Shown: positions 7,739-16,172 of the stretch, piece after piece
Layout of the letters: each line of letters opens with the position of its first letter
Numbering within the stretch: position 1 is the first letter of the stretch
Assembly (NCBI GenBank): GCA_002433335.1
Contig: DJHY01000248.1
Location: 1-36,222, forward strand
Source of the DNA: Rhodospirillaceae bacterium UBA6608
Lineage (GTDB): Bacteria > Pseudomonadota > Alphaproteobacteria > Rhodospirillales_A > Casp-alpha2
Reading direction: 5' to 3'
Length of the DNA stretch: 36,222 bases
Translations under genes and position numbers: made by a program
The notes under the pieces: generated by a model
What the model saw: only the letters and a program-made list of their open reading frames with translations
What the model was told of the DNA's origin: nothing
Databases searched by the model: none

Positions 7739-7766
7739 ACGGCCCCGGAGATGTCTCCGGGGCCGT
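7739..7766 (-). terminator. Long perfect hairpin between TAXI protein and permease genes
   Basis: A perfect 13-bp inverted repeat (7739-7751 with 7754-7766) is followed on the minus strand by GTTTTCGAC. It lies 13 bp after the stop of the TAXI gene and about 70 bp before the permease start. A partial terminator and 3'-end stabiliser here would give more binding protein than permease, as is common in binding-protein transporters. Confidence 0.75.
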
Positions 7767-7779
7767 CCCGTGGGCTTGA

Positions 7780-8751
7780 TTACTTAATCAGGCCGGCTTC
7801 CTTGTAGTACTTCAGTGCGCCGCCATGCAGCGGTGCGGACAAGGAGTCCTTCACCATTTCTTCCTTCTTCAGGTTGGCGAAGGCCGGGTGCAGTTTCTTG
7901 AAGGTGTCGAAGTTTTCGAACACCGCCTTGACCACTTCGTACACGACCTTGTCCGGCGTCCGGGTCGAGGACACGAAGGTCGCGCCCACGCCATAGGTCT
8001 TCACGTCGTCCGGCGTGCCGGTGTACAGGCCGCCCGGGATGGTCGCGTAGCGATAGAAGGAGTTGTCCTTCACCAGCTTGTCGACGGCGGGGCCGGAAAC
8101 TTCGACCAGGTTGCCGTCGCAAGACGTCGCGGCTTCCTTCAGAGAGGCGTTCGGATGACCGACCAGGAAGTAGAAGGCGTCGATCTTGTTGTCGCACAGG
8201 GCCTGGGCCTGTTCGCCGGATTTGAATTCAGCGGCCAGGGCCAGATCGGAATCCTTCCAGCCGAGGGCTTCGGCCAGAACGTCCCAGGACGCGCGGGTGC
8301 CGGAACCGGGGTTGCCCACGTTCACGCGCTTACCCTTCAGGTCCATGACGGTTTTGATGTTCTTGTCCTTGCGGGCCATGATCGTGACCGGCTCGGCATG
8401 GACGGAGAACACCGCGCGCAGTTCCTTGAACGGGCCTTGGTCCTTGAACTTCGAGGTGCCGTGATAGGCGTGATACTGCCAATCGGACTGGGCCACGCCC
8501 ATGTCCAGATCGCCAGCGCGGATGGCGTTGATGTTGAACACCGAACCGCCGGTCGATTCGACCGAACAGCGGACGCCATGGTCCTTGCGGCCCTTGTTGA
8601 CCAAACGGCAGATCGCGCCGCCCGTCGGGTAATACACGCCGGTAACACCACCGGTACCGATGGTGACGAAGTCAGCGGCTTCGGCGCTGGACAGCGCCAT
8701 CACCATGCCGGCCACCGCAGCCGTGGCGACCATAGTTTTTCTCAGGAACAT
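7780..8751 (-). CDS. TAXI family TRAP transporter solute-binding protein
   Basis: A 323-residue periplasmic protein with a Sec signal peptide (cleavage after SAEA, about residue 25). It then has the TAXI hallmark [21 protein letters not shown] near the mature N terminus and the [15 protein letters not shown] motif in the middle. Mature Cys residues may form a disulfide. It delivers substrate to the adjacent fused TRAP permease. Two ATGs lie close together. The second, at 8751, has the ribosome binding site AAGGAGG at the right 7-base distance; the first, at 8757, is only one base from it, so I prefer 8751. A second TAXI gene lies 475 bp upstream on the same strand. Confidence 0.93.
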   Translation of the reverse strand: MFLRKTMVATAAVAGMVMALSSAEAADFVTIGTGGVTGVYYPTGGAICRLVNKGRKDHGVRCSVESTGGSVFNINAIRAGDLDMGVAQSDWQYHAYHGTSKFKDQGPFKELRAVFSVHAEPVTIMARKDKNIKTVMDLKGKRVNVGNPGSGTRASWDVLAEALGWKDSDLALAAEFKSGEQAQALCDNKIDAFYFLVGHPNASLKEAATSCDGNLVEVSGPAVDKLVKDNSFYRYATIPGGLYTGTPDDVKTYGVGATFVSSTRTPDKVVYEVVKAVFENFDTFKKLHPAFANLKKEEMVKDSLSAPLHGGALKYYKEAGLIK

Positions 8752-9226
8752 CTCCATTCCTCCTTGGGTTTTATCAAGATGCGTCAGATGAAATGACTAA
8801 ACGCCGGGACCAGGCACGCGCCGAGCCGTCCGACAGATGATTGCCCCGAATTCCGCGCGCACCGCCCCCATGCAGGTCGTCTGCGGGCGTTCAGAGGCAT
8901 CGCCGGGACAAACCCCGACGCTCCGGGCACATCGGACCGCCGCGCCAGCGCGCGTTGGTCGGCTCGAAACACCCGAATTCCGGATTGACTGAAGTAAGAA
9001 CGACCGATGTGGGAAACATTGACGGCGGGATCGAGAAGGTTGCACAAAGCCGCCGGGCAATGCCGGGCCATAGGCGTCTTTCCCAGACTCCCTTCTTTCA
9101 ATGCCATAAGCTTCCCTGTTCTTTGTCGTTGCATAAAGTGTAGCACACGGACCTAAAAGGCCAACGACCAAGATTACGGGATTTCTCTACCCTTTGAACA
9201 TTCGACGAAATTACCGAAAAAGGTCG
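8752..9226. other. 475-bp gap between the two TAXI genes, probable promoter and leader
   Basis: No convincing gene is seen here. Minus-strand frames of about 100-120 codons cross it but have arbitrary Arg-rich composition and no domain. The region probably contains the promoter (9137-9164) and a leader of about 380 bases for the TAXI gene starting at 8751. No clear terminator follows the upstream TAXI gene. Confidence 0.5.
9137..9164 (-). promoter_or_regulatory. Candidate sigma70-like promoter for the TAXI/permease/UspA unit
   Basis: On the minus strand TTGGCC (9164-9159) and TACACT (9142-9137) are separated by 16 bases, giving moderate matches to the -35 and -10 consensus. It points toward the TAXI gene. 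It is assigned by eye. Confidence 0.4.
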
Positions 9227-10234
9227 CTATCGCGGCAAGCGCCCGGCATCGCGCAAATATTTTTCGGCTCCCGGATGACGGGGGGCGGTTAGGCCGTTGC
9301 GGGCCATTTCCAACGGATGCAGCTTCGCGAACGGGGGCTTGGCCCGGCGAATGAAATTCAGGTTTTCGAAGACCGAGCGCGTAACCTCGTAAATCTTTCG
9401 CGGATCGACCCGGGCATCGGACATTACGGTCGCCAGCACCCCGATGGTTTGAACATCAGACGGCAATTGGAAGTACTCCGCCCGGGAGATAATCGCCGAG
9501 GTGTAGTAGGGATGGTCCGCCAACAGGCGGTCGACCTTCGGCCCGGCGACCTGAACCAACCGCGCGTCGCATCGCGCGATCAATTCTCCAACGGCTGAAT
9601 TGGGATGTCCGGCCAGAAATGTCGCGACATCCAGCTTTCCGTCGCAAAAAGACGCCGCCTGCTCCGGCACGCTTATGGCCTCCAGCTTGCGGAAATCCTT
9701 CGTCGTCCAACCCTCGGCGGCGAACAGCAACCGCATGGTCGAATTCGTGCCCGATTTCAACTTCCCGATGTTGACGCGCTTGCCCGGCAGATCCGCCAGG
9801 CTAACGACGCCGGACCCGGCCCGCGCAACGACGGCCAATGCTTCGGAATGGGCGGAGAAAACAGAACGGAGTGAGGAAATCGCACCGACGTTGGCGAATG
9901 TCCCGGTCCCCTTGATGGCTTGGAACTGCACATCGGATTGCACGATCCCCAGGTCGTACTCGCCTTTCTTCAAACCGATAATATTAGCGATGGACCCGTT
10001 CGTGACCTTGGTTTTGCACTCGTAACCGACGTTCCTGGCGTTGACGACTTTGCAGATCGCCTGCCCCAGGGACATATAAACCCCCCTGGAACTCCCGGTG
10101 CCGATGATGATCGTATCCTGCGCCTGCACCGGCAACGACCAGAACGTTGCCGCGAGAACCAGTGCGACCGTCACGCCCAATTTTTGGATCACGCTAATCC
10201 CGCCGCTCAGAAGCGGCGTCTGCAAAACCACCAT
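9227..10234 (-). CDS. Second TAXI family solute-binding protein (paralogue)
   Basis: A 335-residue TAXI protein, collinear with the one at 7780 but clearly diverged. It has a signal peptide ending VQA-QD, the motif IIIGTGSSRGVYMSLGQAIC, then LPGKRVNIGKLKSGT, and the shared FLAGHPN segment that corresponds to FLVGHPN in its paralogue. It has no permease gene of its own, so it probably uses the fused permease at 5079 with a different substrate range, or acts as a sensor. The start is uncertain. ATG 10234 has AGGAAAGG 6 bases upstream. A GTG at 10282 overlaps the aminotransferase stop. A GTG at 10192 would give the most canonical signal peptide. The overlap or near-overlap with the aminotransferase suggests one operon. 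Confidence 0.9.
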   Translation of the reverse strand: MVVLQTPLLSGGISVIQKLGVTVALVLAATFWSLPVQAQDTIIIGTGSSRGVYMSLGQAICKVVNARNVGYECKTKVTNGSIANIIGLKKGEYDLGIVQSDVQFQAIKGTGTFANVGAISSLRSVFSAHSEALAVVARAGSGVVSLADLPGKRVNIGKLKSGTNSTMRLLFAAEGWTTKDFRKLEAISVPEQAASFCDGKLDVATFLAGHPNSAVGELIARCDARLVQVAGPKVDRLLADHPYYTSAIISRAEYFQLPSDVQTIGVLATVMSDARVDPRKIYEVTRSVFENLNFIRRAKPPFAKLHPLEMARNGLTAPRHPGAEKYLRDAGRLPR

Positions 10235-10278
10235 GCCGGAACCTTTCCTCAACAATGCTGTCCCGGCCTCCCCTCCGG

Positions 10279-11616
10279 TCACATGACGCCACTTTCCACC
10301 AACGCGGCATCAATAGCATCACCTAATATAGCAACCAGGTCCTTGACCTGCGTCATGTCGATGATGAACGGCGGCGCCAGAAGGATATGGTCGCCCCGGG
10401 CCCCATCGGCCGTCCCGCCCGAGGGGTAGCAGATCAACCCGCGCTCGAACGCCGCCTTCTTGACCTTGGCATGGACCTTCTTGGTCGGGTCCAGGGTTTC
10501 CTTGGTGGCCCGATCGGCCACCAATTCGACCCCCAGGAAAAGTCCCCGCCCACGAATGTCGCCGACATGGGGGTGATTGCCCAGACGGTCGTGCAATTCA
10601 TCGACCAGCGCGCCGCCCATCCGTTGGACGTTGTCCAGCAGGCCCGCGTCCCGAACCTTGCGTTGCACGGCCAGGGCCGCGGCACAAGCCATCGGGTGGC
10701 CCATGTAGGTATGGCCATGCTGGAACGCCCCGCTGCCTTCGCTGAAGGCGCGATAGACATCTTGCGACACCAGCGTCGCGCCGATCGGCTGATAACCCGC
10801 CCCCAGGCCCTTGGCGATGCAGATGATATCCGGCGAAACCCCGTCCTGCTCGCAGGCGAACAAGGTGCCGGTCCGGCCCATGCCGCACATCACCTCGTCC
10901 AGAATCATCAGCACGCCGTACTTACTGCAAATCTCGCGGATGCGTTTGAAATAGCCCGGCACCGGGGCCAGCACCCCGGCGGTGGCGCCGCCCACGGTCT
11001 CGGCGATGAAGGCGGCGACGTTGCGCGGCCCCAGGCGCAGGATTTCGGCCTCCAACTCATCGGCCACGCGCAGGCCATAGTCAGCCTCGCTCTCGCCACC
11101 CTGCATTTCCCGGTAGGGGTAACAAGGAGCGATGTGTGACACCGGCATCAACATTTCCTTGTACGGATCACGTCGCCAGACGTTGCCGCCGACCGACAGC
11201 GCACCCAAGGTGTTGCCGTGATAGCTCTGCCGCCGGGCGATGAACTTGGTTCGCTCCGGCTCGCCTTTTTCCAGGAAATACTGACGCGCCATCTTCAGCG
11301 CCGCCTCGACCGCTTCGGATCCGCCGGACACGAAATAGACCATGCCGATTCCCTCCGGCGCGGCCTCGACCAGGAACCGCGCCAGGTCTTCGGCGGGCTC
11401 GGTCGTGAAAAAACCCGTATGGGCGAAAGCGACCTTGTCCGCCTGGTCCTTGATCGCCTGGATGACATCCGCATCGCTATGGCCCAGGCAGGACACCGCA
11501 GCCCCGCCGGATGCGTCCAGGTAACGCTTTCCCTGGGAATCAATGAGATAGATACCGTCACCTTTGACAGCGACCGGCATATCCGATTTCAGATCGCGGT
11601 AGAACACGTTGGTCAT
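10279..11616 (-). CDS. Class III PLP-dependent aminotransferase (aspartate aminotransferase-fold family)
   Basis: A 445-residue cytosolic enzyme of the omega-aminotransferase group. Visible features are the cofactor phosphate region SGGSEAVEAALKMAR (about 97-111), SYHGNT, the PLP-ring Asp in LDEVMCGMGRTG (about 240) and the Schiff-base Lys in IAKGLGAGYQP (Lys269). GHTYMGHPMAC follows, as in family members. The family moves amino groups from omega-amino acids, amines or beta-amino acids to pyruvate or 2-oxoglutarate; the substrate cannot be assigned. The ATG at 11616 is preferred over an in-frame TTG 12 bases upstream. The stop TGA overlaps the open frame of the second TAXI gene, which hints that the transporter imports a substrate or relative of this enzyme. 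Confidence 0.92.
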   Translation of the reverse strand: MTNVFYRDLKSDMPVAVKGDGIYLIDSQGKRYLDASGGAAVSCLGHSDADVIQAIKDQADKVAFAHTGFFTTEPAEDLARFLVEAAPEGIGMVYFVSGGSEAVEAALKMARQYFLEKGEPERTKFIARRQSYHGNTLGALSVGGNVWRRDPYKEMLMPVSHIAPCYPYREMQGGESEADYGLRVADELEAEILRLGPRNVAAFIAETVGGATAGVLAPVPGYFKRIREICSKYGVLMILDEVMCGMGRTGTLFACEQDGVSPDIICIAKGLGAGYQPIGATLVSQDVYRAFSEGSGAFQHGHTYMGHPMACAAALAVQRKVRDAGLLDNVQRMGGALVDELHDRLGNHPHVGDIRGRGLFLGVELVADRATKETLDPTKKVHAKVKKAAFERGLICYPSGGTADGARGDHILLAPPFIIDMTQVKDLVAILGDAIDAALVESGVM

Positions 11617-11743
11617 GGCAGCACCCAATCAATTCAGGCCGAATTAATAGGACGCGATTGCGCCGCTATGCGTCAATCAAATAGGATTGCCGAACACCAT
11701 CCTGATTACCGATTCTAATTCCGACCGAACCTAAGGGGGGCAA

Positions 11744-12259
11744 ATGGACCTGAAGGACCACATTCGGGGAATTCCCGATTTTCCCATTCCGGGCATCCTG
11801 TTCTACGACATCTCGACACTGCTGCGGCATCCCGATGCCTGGCAGGTCGCACTCGGCCGTTTGGCCAAGATCGTCTCTGGATATCAGCCGGACCTGTTGG
11901 TCGGAATTGAATCTCGCGGCTTTTTGACGGCGGCCCCGCTGGCGTCGCGTCTGGGCTGCGGCTTCATCATGGTCCGCAAGAAGGGCAAATTGCCGGGTGA
12001 GACCATCTCCCACGAGTACGAGTTGGAATACGGTACGGATACGATCGAAATTCAGAAAGACGCCGTGTCCCCTGGACAACGCGTCGTCGTGCTTGACGAT
12101 CTGCTGGCGACCGGCGGCACCATGGCGGCGTCCATCGACCTGTTGCAAGGCGCCGGGGCGGAAGTCGTCGGCGCGGCCTGCCTGATCGAGCTGACTTTCC
12201 TGAACGGCCGCGACAAACTGAACATCCCGTTCAGCTCGCTGATGGCCTACGACGAATAG
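11744..12259 (+). CDS. apt: Adenine phosphoribosyltransferase
   Basis: A 171-residue enzyme of normal length that converts adenine and PRPP to AMP in purine salvage. The type I PRTase PRPP-binding motif [13 protein letters not shown] is at residues 114-126. The APT-specific N terminus ([18 protein letters not shown]) and the flexible-loop region VRKKGKLPG are present. A strong ribosome binding site (AAGGGGGG) lies just before the ATG. It is divergent from the aminotransferase gene across 127 bp. The acetyltransferase gene at 12300 starts 40 bp downstream, so co-transcription is likely. Confidence 0.97.
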   Translation: MDLKDHIRGIPDFPIPGILFYDISTLLRHPDAWQVALGRLAKIVSGYQPDLLVGIESRGFLTAAPLASRLGCGFIMVRKKGKLPGETISHEYELEYGTDTIEIQKDAVSPGQRVVVLDDLLATGGTMAASIDLLQGAGAEVVGAACLIELTFLNGRDKLNIPFSSLMAYDE

Positions 12260-12299
12260 GACCGGAGCCCTGGCGGCCCTGGACATTCGCGAGGACGAC

Positions 12300-12755
12300 T
12301 TGAGCGGTGACGCCGTGCAGGGCGTCATCCGCGCGCATCTCGATCAGATGTTCAGCAACACGCCGGCGGAAAGCGTCTATGCGTTGGATCTTTCGGGTCT
12401 GCGGTCGCCGGACGTGACGTTCTGGTCCGTTTGGGCCGGCGATGACATCGTCGGCTGCGGCGCGCTTAGGGAAATCGACCCCGGTCACGGCGAGATCAAG
12501 TCGATGCATACCCTGGCCCGGTTTCGCGGCAAGGGATACGGGCGGGCGATGCTCGACCATATCCTGGCCGAGGCACGGCGGCGCGGCTATCGGCGGCTTA
12601 GCCTGGAGACGGGCGGCAACGCGCCGTTCGATGCGGCCCAGGGCCTGTACCGCAGTATCGGCTTCACCGACACCGGCCCGTTCGGCGATTATGCCTTCGA
12701 TCCCAACAGCGTCTATCTGACCCTGGCGCTGGACCCGGAGGGGCCGTCCGCATGA
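12300..12755 (+). CDS. GNAT family N-acetyltransferase
   Basis: A 151-residue protein with the GNAT fold. The acetyl-CoA motif A is RFRGKGYGRAML (R74, G77, G79), preceded by the strand IKSMHT and followed by GNAPFDAAQGLYRSIGF, the usual motif B region in which a Tyr acts late in the fold. The substrate is unknown. The start appears to be TTG at 12300, with GAGGA a few bases upstream. No ATG or GTG is available in the open frame back to 12243; a rare CTG at 12279 would add seven residues. Its stop overlaps the next start (ATGA), so it is translationally coupled to the gene at 12752. Confidence 0.85.
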   Translation: MSGDAVQGVIRAHLDQMFSNTPAESVYALDLSGLRSPDVTFWSVWAGDDIVGCGALREIDPGHGEIKSMHTLARFRGKGYGRAMLDHILAEARRRGYRRLSLETGGNAPFDAAQGLYRSIGFTDTGPFGDYAFDPNSVYLTLALDPEGPSA

Positions 12756-13609
12756 GCGCCGAGATCGAACCCATCCTTGCCAATGACCTTGCGGCGGTCA
12801 GCACATTTCTGCACGGCATCTATCCGGACCGCAGCGCCGCAGATTGGCAGACGGTATTGACCCCGACCTGGCCCGACAGCGGCGACCGCTTCGGCCAGAT
12901 GATTGTCGCCGACGGCACGGTCAAGGGGGCGATCTGCCAGCTATGGTCGCGCCGCCGTTACGGCGACGACATGCGGGACAACTGCAATCTGACCAGCTGG
13001 TACGTCGATCTGGACGAAGGGCGCGGCTTGGGCGTGAAGATGCTGCGCGCGGCGGTCGATGACGACAGCGCCGTCTACGCCACCCATTCGCCGGAACCGC
13101 GAACGATCAAGGTTTTCCTGCGGATCGGGTTTCAATTCATCGACACCACGGAATGGATCGTGCCCAACCTGCCCGGGTTTGGGCGGGCTGCTTTCTCTGA
13201 AACGAAGGAGATCGCGGCGCACCTGTCCGGCGACGCGCTGGCGAACTATCGCGCCCATGCCGAAATGCCGGGCGTCGGTCATGTCGGCTTGATCGGGCCG
13301 GACAATACGTTCTGCCATATCGCCTTCGTCCGCAGCCGCTGGCGCAGGGTTCCCGTCGCCCGCATCGTTTACGCGAACGATTACGGCCTGTTGCGCCGCT
13401 GCCTGCCGTCCTTCGCCCGGATCGCCCGGGCGCGCTTCGGCTTTCCGCTGACGGCGATCGAAAAACGCCGCCACCCTGAGCGGCCCCGCCTGGCGATCGC
13501 CGAGCGCGCGAAGGAACCGATCCTTTATCGAGGTACCGACGTCGCGCCCGATCAGATCGACAGCCTGTTCACCGAAGTCGTCAACTTCGCCCCCAGCCTG
13601 CGGGGATAG
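12752..13609 (+). CDS. GNAT-like acyltransferase-family protein, uncharacterised
   Basis: A 285-residue soluble protein. The N-terminal 145 residues look like a diverged GNAT domain: a strand-turn stretch around SWYVDLDEGRGLGVKML, which replaces the usual RxxGxG/A loop by RGLGVK, then TIKVFLRIGFQFIDTTEW, resembling the late GNAT motif. The rest is a second domain of unknown type with several basic segments. Similar two-part proteins occur near surface-polysaccharide genes, so acylation of a sugar is possible but unproven. The start ATG overlaps the preceding stop (ATGA), and the gene at 13614 follows after 4 bp, giving a compact three-gene unit. Confidence 0.65.
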   Translation: MSAEIEPILANDLAAVSTFLHGIYPDRSAADWQTVLTPTWPDSGDRFGQMIVADGTVKGAICQLWSRRRYGDDMRDNCNLTSWYVDLDEGRGLGVKMLRAAVDDDSAVYATHSPEPRTIKVFLRIGFQFIDTTEWIVPNLPGFGRAAFSETKEIAAHLSGDALANYRAHAEMPGVGHVGLIGPDNTFCHIAFVRSRWRRVPVARIVYANDYGLLRRCLPSFARIARARFGFPLTAIEKRRHPERPRLAIAERAKEPILYRGTDVAPDQIDSLFTEVVNFAPSLRG

Positions 13610-13613
13610 TGTT

Positions 13614-15035
13614 GTGAGCCAGTCCGTCGCCCTTGTGACCAACGCACCCGAGCCGACCGGCTGGGAAACGGCTGTGCGCGATGCGTTGGCGGCGGCGGGA
13701 TGCCGGATCGCGGCATCCCCGACAGACGCCGACCTGCTGATCGACCTGTCGGAACGGGGTGCGGGATTCGAAATAGCCGAGGGATCGGGCGTTCCCGCCT
13801 TGATGCTGTGCCACGGCTCCGACACCCGCTTCGATCTGACGGCCGGCATTCAAACGGGCTTCGTCGCGCACGAGCCGTTCATCGAAATCCGCCTGATCGA
13901 ATGGTCGCCCGGCGCCAAGTCCGGCCGGACCGTTCAGCACCACCGCCTGCGCCGCCGCAAGACCCCGGACCGATCCGTCGCCGCCGTCACCAGCGCCGCA
14001 CCCGGCTGGTTCGTCCAAGCATTGTCATCGCCCTGTCCGGAAAGCGAAGACGACGAACGCGGCTTGCGCCCGACCAGCGGCACGGCCCCCGCCCCTTGGC
14101 GGTTGAAGGCTGCGACCCTGGGCAACATCGCGACGACCGTCATGGACCTGTTCACCGCCGAGGAATGGAATGTCGGGGTGGCGGCGGGAGACGCAGCCCA
14201 AGTATTCGAGCCCGGCCTGATGCGCCGGGTCGACTGGCTGCCTCGCAACCGCTCGCTGACCTTTCGCGCCGATCCGTTCGGCTGGCGCGATGACGACGGC
14301 GCGACCGTTCTATTGTACGAAGCCTTCGACTACCGCGAAGGCAAAGGCCGGATCGTCCGCAACATCGGCGGACGGGAAGACGTTATCGGCGACTTCCCCT
14401 ACCATGCTTCTTATCCGTTTCTGTTCGTAAAGGACGGACAGCGCTACGCGGTTCCCGAATTATCGGAAATGGCCTGCCCCGCCGCCTTTCCTGTCGACAC
14501 GAATTCCGCCCCCTGGACCGGCGAAGGCATCCCGCTGAAGGGGATGGAGGGCGTTCCTCTGTCCGACGGCACGATCTTCTTTCACGGCGATCGCTACTGG
14601 CTGTTCGGCATGTACGCGGACCAGGAATCGAACGCCATCTTGCATGCCTGGCACGCCCCCGATCACTTCGGCTCTTGGACGCCTCATGCCGGAAACCCGA
14701 TCAAGACCGACATCACCTGCAGTCGCCCCGGCGGCCTGCCTTTCGACTGGCAGGGTCATACCATCCGCCCGACCCAGGATTGCTCGACCAGCTACGGCGC
14801 CGCCATCGCCCTCAACCGGATCGACGTGCTGACCCCGACCGAGTTCAAGGAAACGACCATCGCCCGGGTCGACCCGGACCCGCAGACGCGCTACCGCCAC
14901 GGCGTGCATACCTTGAACGTCGTCGACGGCATGATCATCGTCGACGCCAAGCGCCACGTCCGCCATCTCCTGGCCCCGGTTTATCGCTGGCTGCGGGTTC
15001 AGCGCAGCAAGCGCCGCGCCATCGTTCCCTCGTAA
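13614..15035 (+). CDS. GINT1 N-terminal-like beta-propeller protein (glycan-related), no formyltransferase domain
   Basis: A 473-residue protein. Residues about 1-75 form a Rossmann-like region (VALVTNAPE, then DADLLIDLSERG). The body matches the domain found at the N terminus of plant GIPC glucosaminyltransferase GINT1 and in bacterial formyltransferase fusions: ADPFGWRDDDGATVLLYEAFDYREGKGRI, then YHASYPFLFVKDGQRYAVPE, then FHGDRYWLFGMYA, then RPTQDCSTSYGAAIAL. These are blade-like repeats of a five-bladed, GH43-like propeller. In bacteria the domain is usually fused to a formyltransferase-like region, which is missing here. The start is GTG at 13614 after GGGGAT. It is the last gene of a tight cassette with two acetyltransferase-like genes, so a role in sugar or lipid-linked glycan modification is likely; the exact reaction is unknown. 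The family assignment is from memory of its motifs. Confidence 0.7.
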   Translation: MSQSVALVTNAPEPTGWETAVRDALAAAGCRIAASPTDADLLIDLSERGAGFEIAEGSGVPALMLCHGSDTRFDLTAGIQTGFVAHEPFIEIRLIEWSPGAKSGRTVQHHRLRRRKTPDRSVAAVTSAAPGWFVQALSSPCPESEDDERGLRPTSGTAPAPWRLKAATLGNIATTVMDLFTAEEWNVGVAAGDAAQVFEPGLMRRVDWLPRNRSLTFRADPFGWRDDDGATVLLYEAFDYREGKGRIVRNIGGREDVIGDFPYHASYPFLFVKDGQRYAVPELSEMACPAAFPVDTNSAPWTGEGIPLKGMEGVPLSDGTIFFHGDRYWLFGMYADQESNAILHAWHAPDHFGSWTPHAGNPIKTDITCSRPGGLPFDWQGHTIRPTQDCSTSYGAAIALNRIDVLTPTEFKETTIARVDPDPQTRYRHGVHTLNVVDGMIIVDAKRHVRHLLAPVYRWLRVQRSKRRAIVPS

Positions 15036-15039
15036 GACC

Positions 15040-16089
15040 TCAAGAAGCCGCCTTCGCGACCTTCTTCATCAGGGTCGGCAGGGCATGGTCGGCAAAGTCC
15101 CGGGGATGAACCCAGACGCCGTCACCTACCCCCTTGTCCCTCGCCCTCCCACGCACCACGGTCAGGCGCAGGTGGAAATGGGTAAAGGTGTGGCGGACCT
15201 CTCCGGCCTCAATCCAATCGGCCGCGACCACCGGCGTCTCGGCCACCGCCGTCGGCCATTCCCGTGCATCTTCGGTCCAATCCGTCGAGGGGAATTCCAT
15301 CATCCCGCCGAGCAGGCCACTTTCCGGGCGGCGGCGCAGCAGCACCCGGCCCGCGCCATCGACGATCCAGAACGCCACACCGTGGCGGGTTGGCTTGGCT
15401 TTCTTCGGCGCGCGGGCAGGCAGGTCCTCGGCCACGCCTGCGGCCCGGGCGGCACAAGCACCCTCCCACGGGCAGAGCACGCATTTGGGCGACTTGGGCG
15501 TACAGATCGTCGCCCCCAGGTCCATCATCGCCTGGGCGAAATCACCTGGCCGCTGGGCGGGGGTCAACTCCGCCGCCGCCGCGCGGATCGGCGTCTTGCC
15601 GCCGGGCAAGGGATCGGTGATCCGGCGCAGGCGCGACACCACCCGCTCGATATTGCCGTCCACGGGCGAAGCCGGAATGTCGAAAGCTATGGCCGCGATC
15701 GCCGCCGCCGTATAGGGGCCGACGCCGGGCAGGGTCAGCAACTCGGCCTCGCTTGCGGGAAATTCCCCGCGCAGGTCCTCGGCCACGACACGCGCGCATT
15801 TATGCAGGTTACGGGCCCGGGCGTAGTATCCCAGCCCCTGCCAGGCATGCAGGACGTCGTCCAATTCCGCCGCCGCAAGGTCCGCAATCCGGGGCCAGCG
15901 CGCCACAAAGTGGTCAAAATAGCTTTTTACCGTCGCTACCGTGGTCTGCTGCAGCATGATCTCGCTGAGCCAGACATGATATGGATCCGCCCGGTGGCCC
16001 GGCCCGGCCCGCCACGGCAGCACGCGCCGGTGGCGGTCGTACCAGGCAAGCAATTCAGTAACACGGGCATCTTGCGGGGGATGAGACAT
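15040..16089 (-). CDS. mutY: A/G-specific adenine DNA glycosylase MutY
   Basis: A 349-residue base-excision repair enzyme that removes adenine opposite 8-oxoguanine. The catalytic Glu is in SEIMLQQTT (Glu43), the helix-hairpin-helix is LPGVGPYTA (120-128) and the catalytic Asp is in PVDGNIERV (Asp144). The 4Fe-4S cluster has Cys196, 203, 206 and 212 (C-x6-C-x2-C-x5-C). The C-terminal 120 residues are the NUDIX-like domain that recognises 8-oxoG. It is convergent with the propeller gene, with stop codons only 4 bp apart, and divergent from the DUF721 gene; the 83-bp gap must hold both promoters. Confidence 0.97.
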   Translation of the reverse strand: MSHPPQDARVTELLAWYDRHRRVLPWRAGPGHRADPYHVWLSEIMLQQTTVATVKSYFDHFVARWPRIADLAAAELDDVLHAWQGLGYYARARNLHKCARVVAEDLRGEFPASEAELLTLPGVGPYTAAAIAAIAFDIPASPVDGNIERVVSRLRRITDPLPGGKTPIRAAAAELTPAQRPGDFAQAMMDLGATICTPKSPKCVLCPWEGACAARAAGVAEDLPARAPKKAKPTRHGVAFWIVDGAGRVLLRRRPESGLLGGMMEFPSTDWTEDAREWPTAVAETPVVAADWIEAGEVRHTFTHFHLRLTVVRGRARDKGVGDGVWVHPRDFADHALPTLMKKVAKAAS

Positions 16090-16172
16090 CGCCTTTTAAT
16101 GCCACGGCACATTGCGCCGTTAAAGCCCAACCTGGGCCCGCCCGGCCCCGAACAGGAGACCCCGGACCAGCC

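Noticed and set aside
5391..7787. 798-codon open frame on the plus strand opposite the TRAP permease gene
   Set aside because: Its composition is dominated by His, Arg, Gln, Asp and Gly, as expected from the complement of a GC-rich gene, and it lacks a domain. The minus-strand permease is unmistakable.
8784..9171. Minus-strand frames of 120 and 124 codons between the two TAXI genes
   Set aside because: One has a passable ribosome site (AGGGAAG before an ATG near 9105), but both are Arg/Ala/Gly-rich with no secondary structure pattern, and they overlap each other. I treat the region as a leader.
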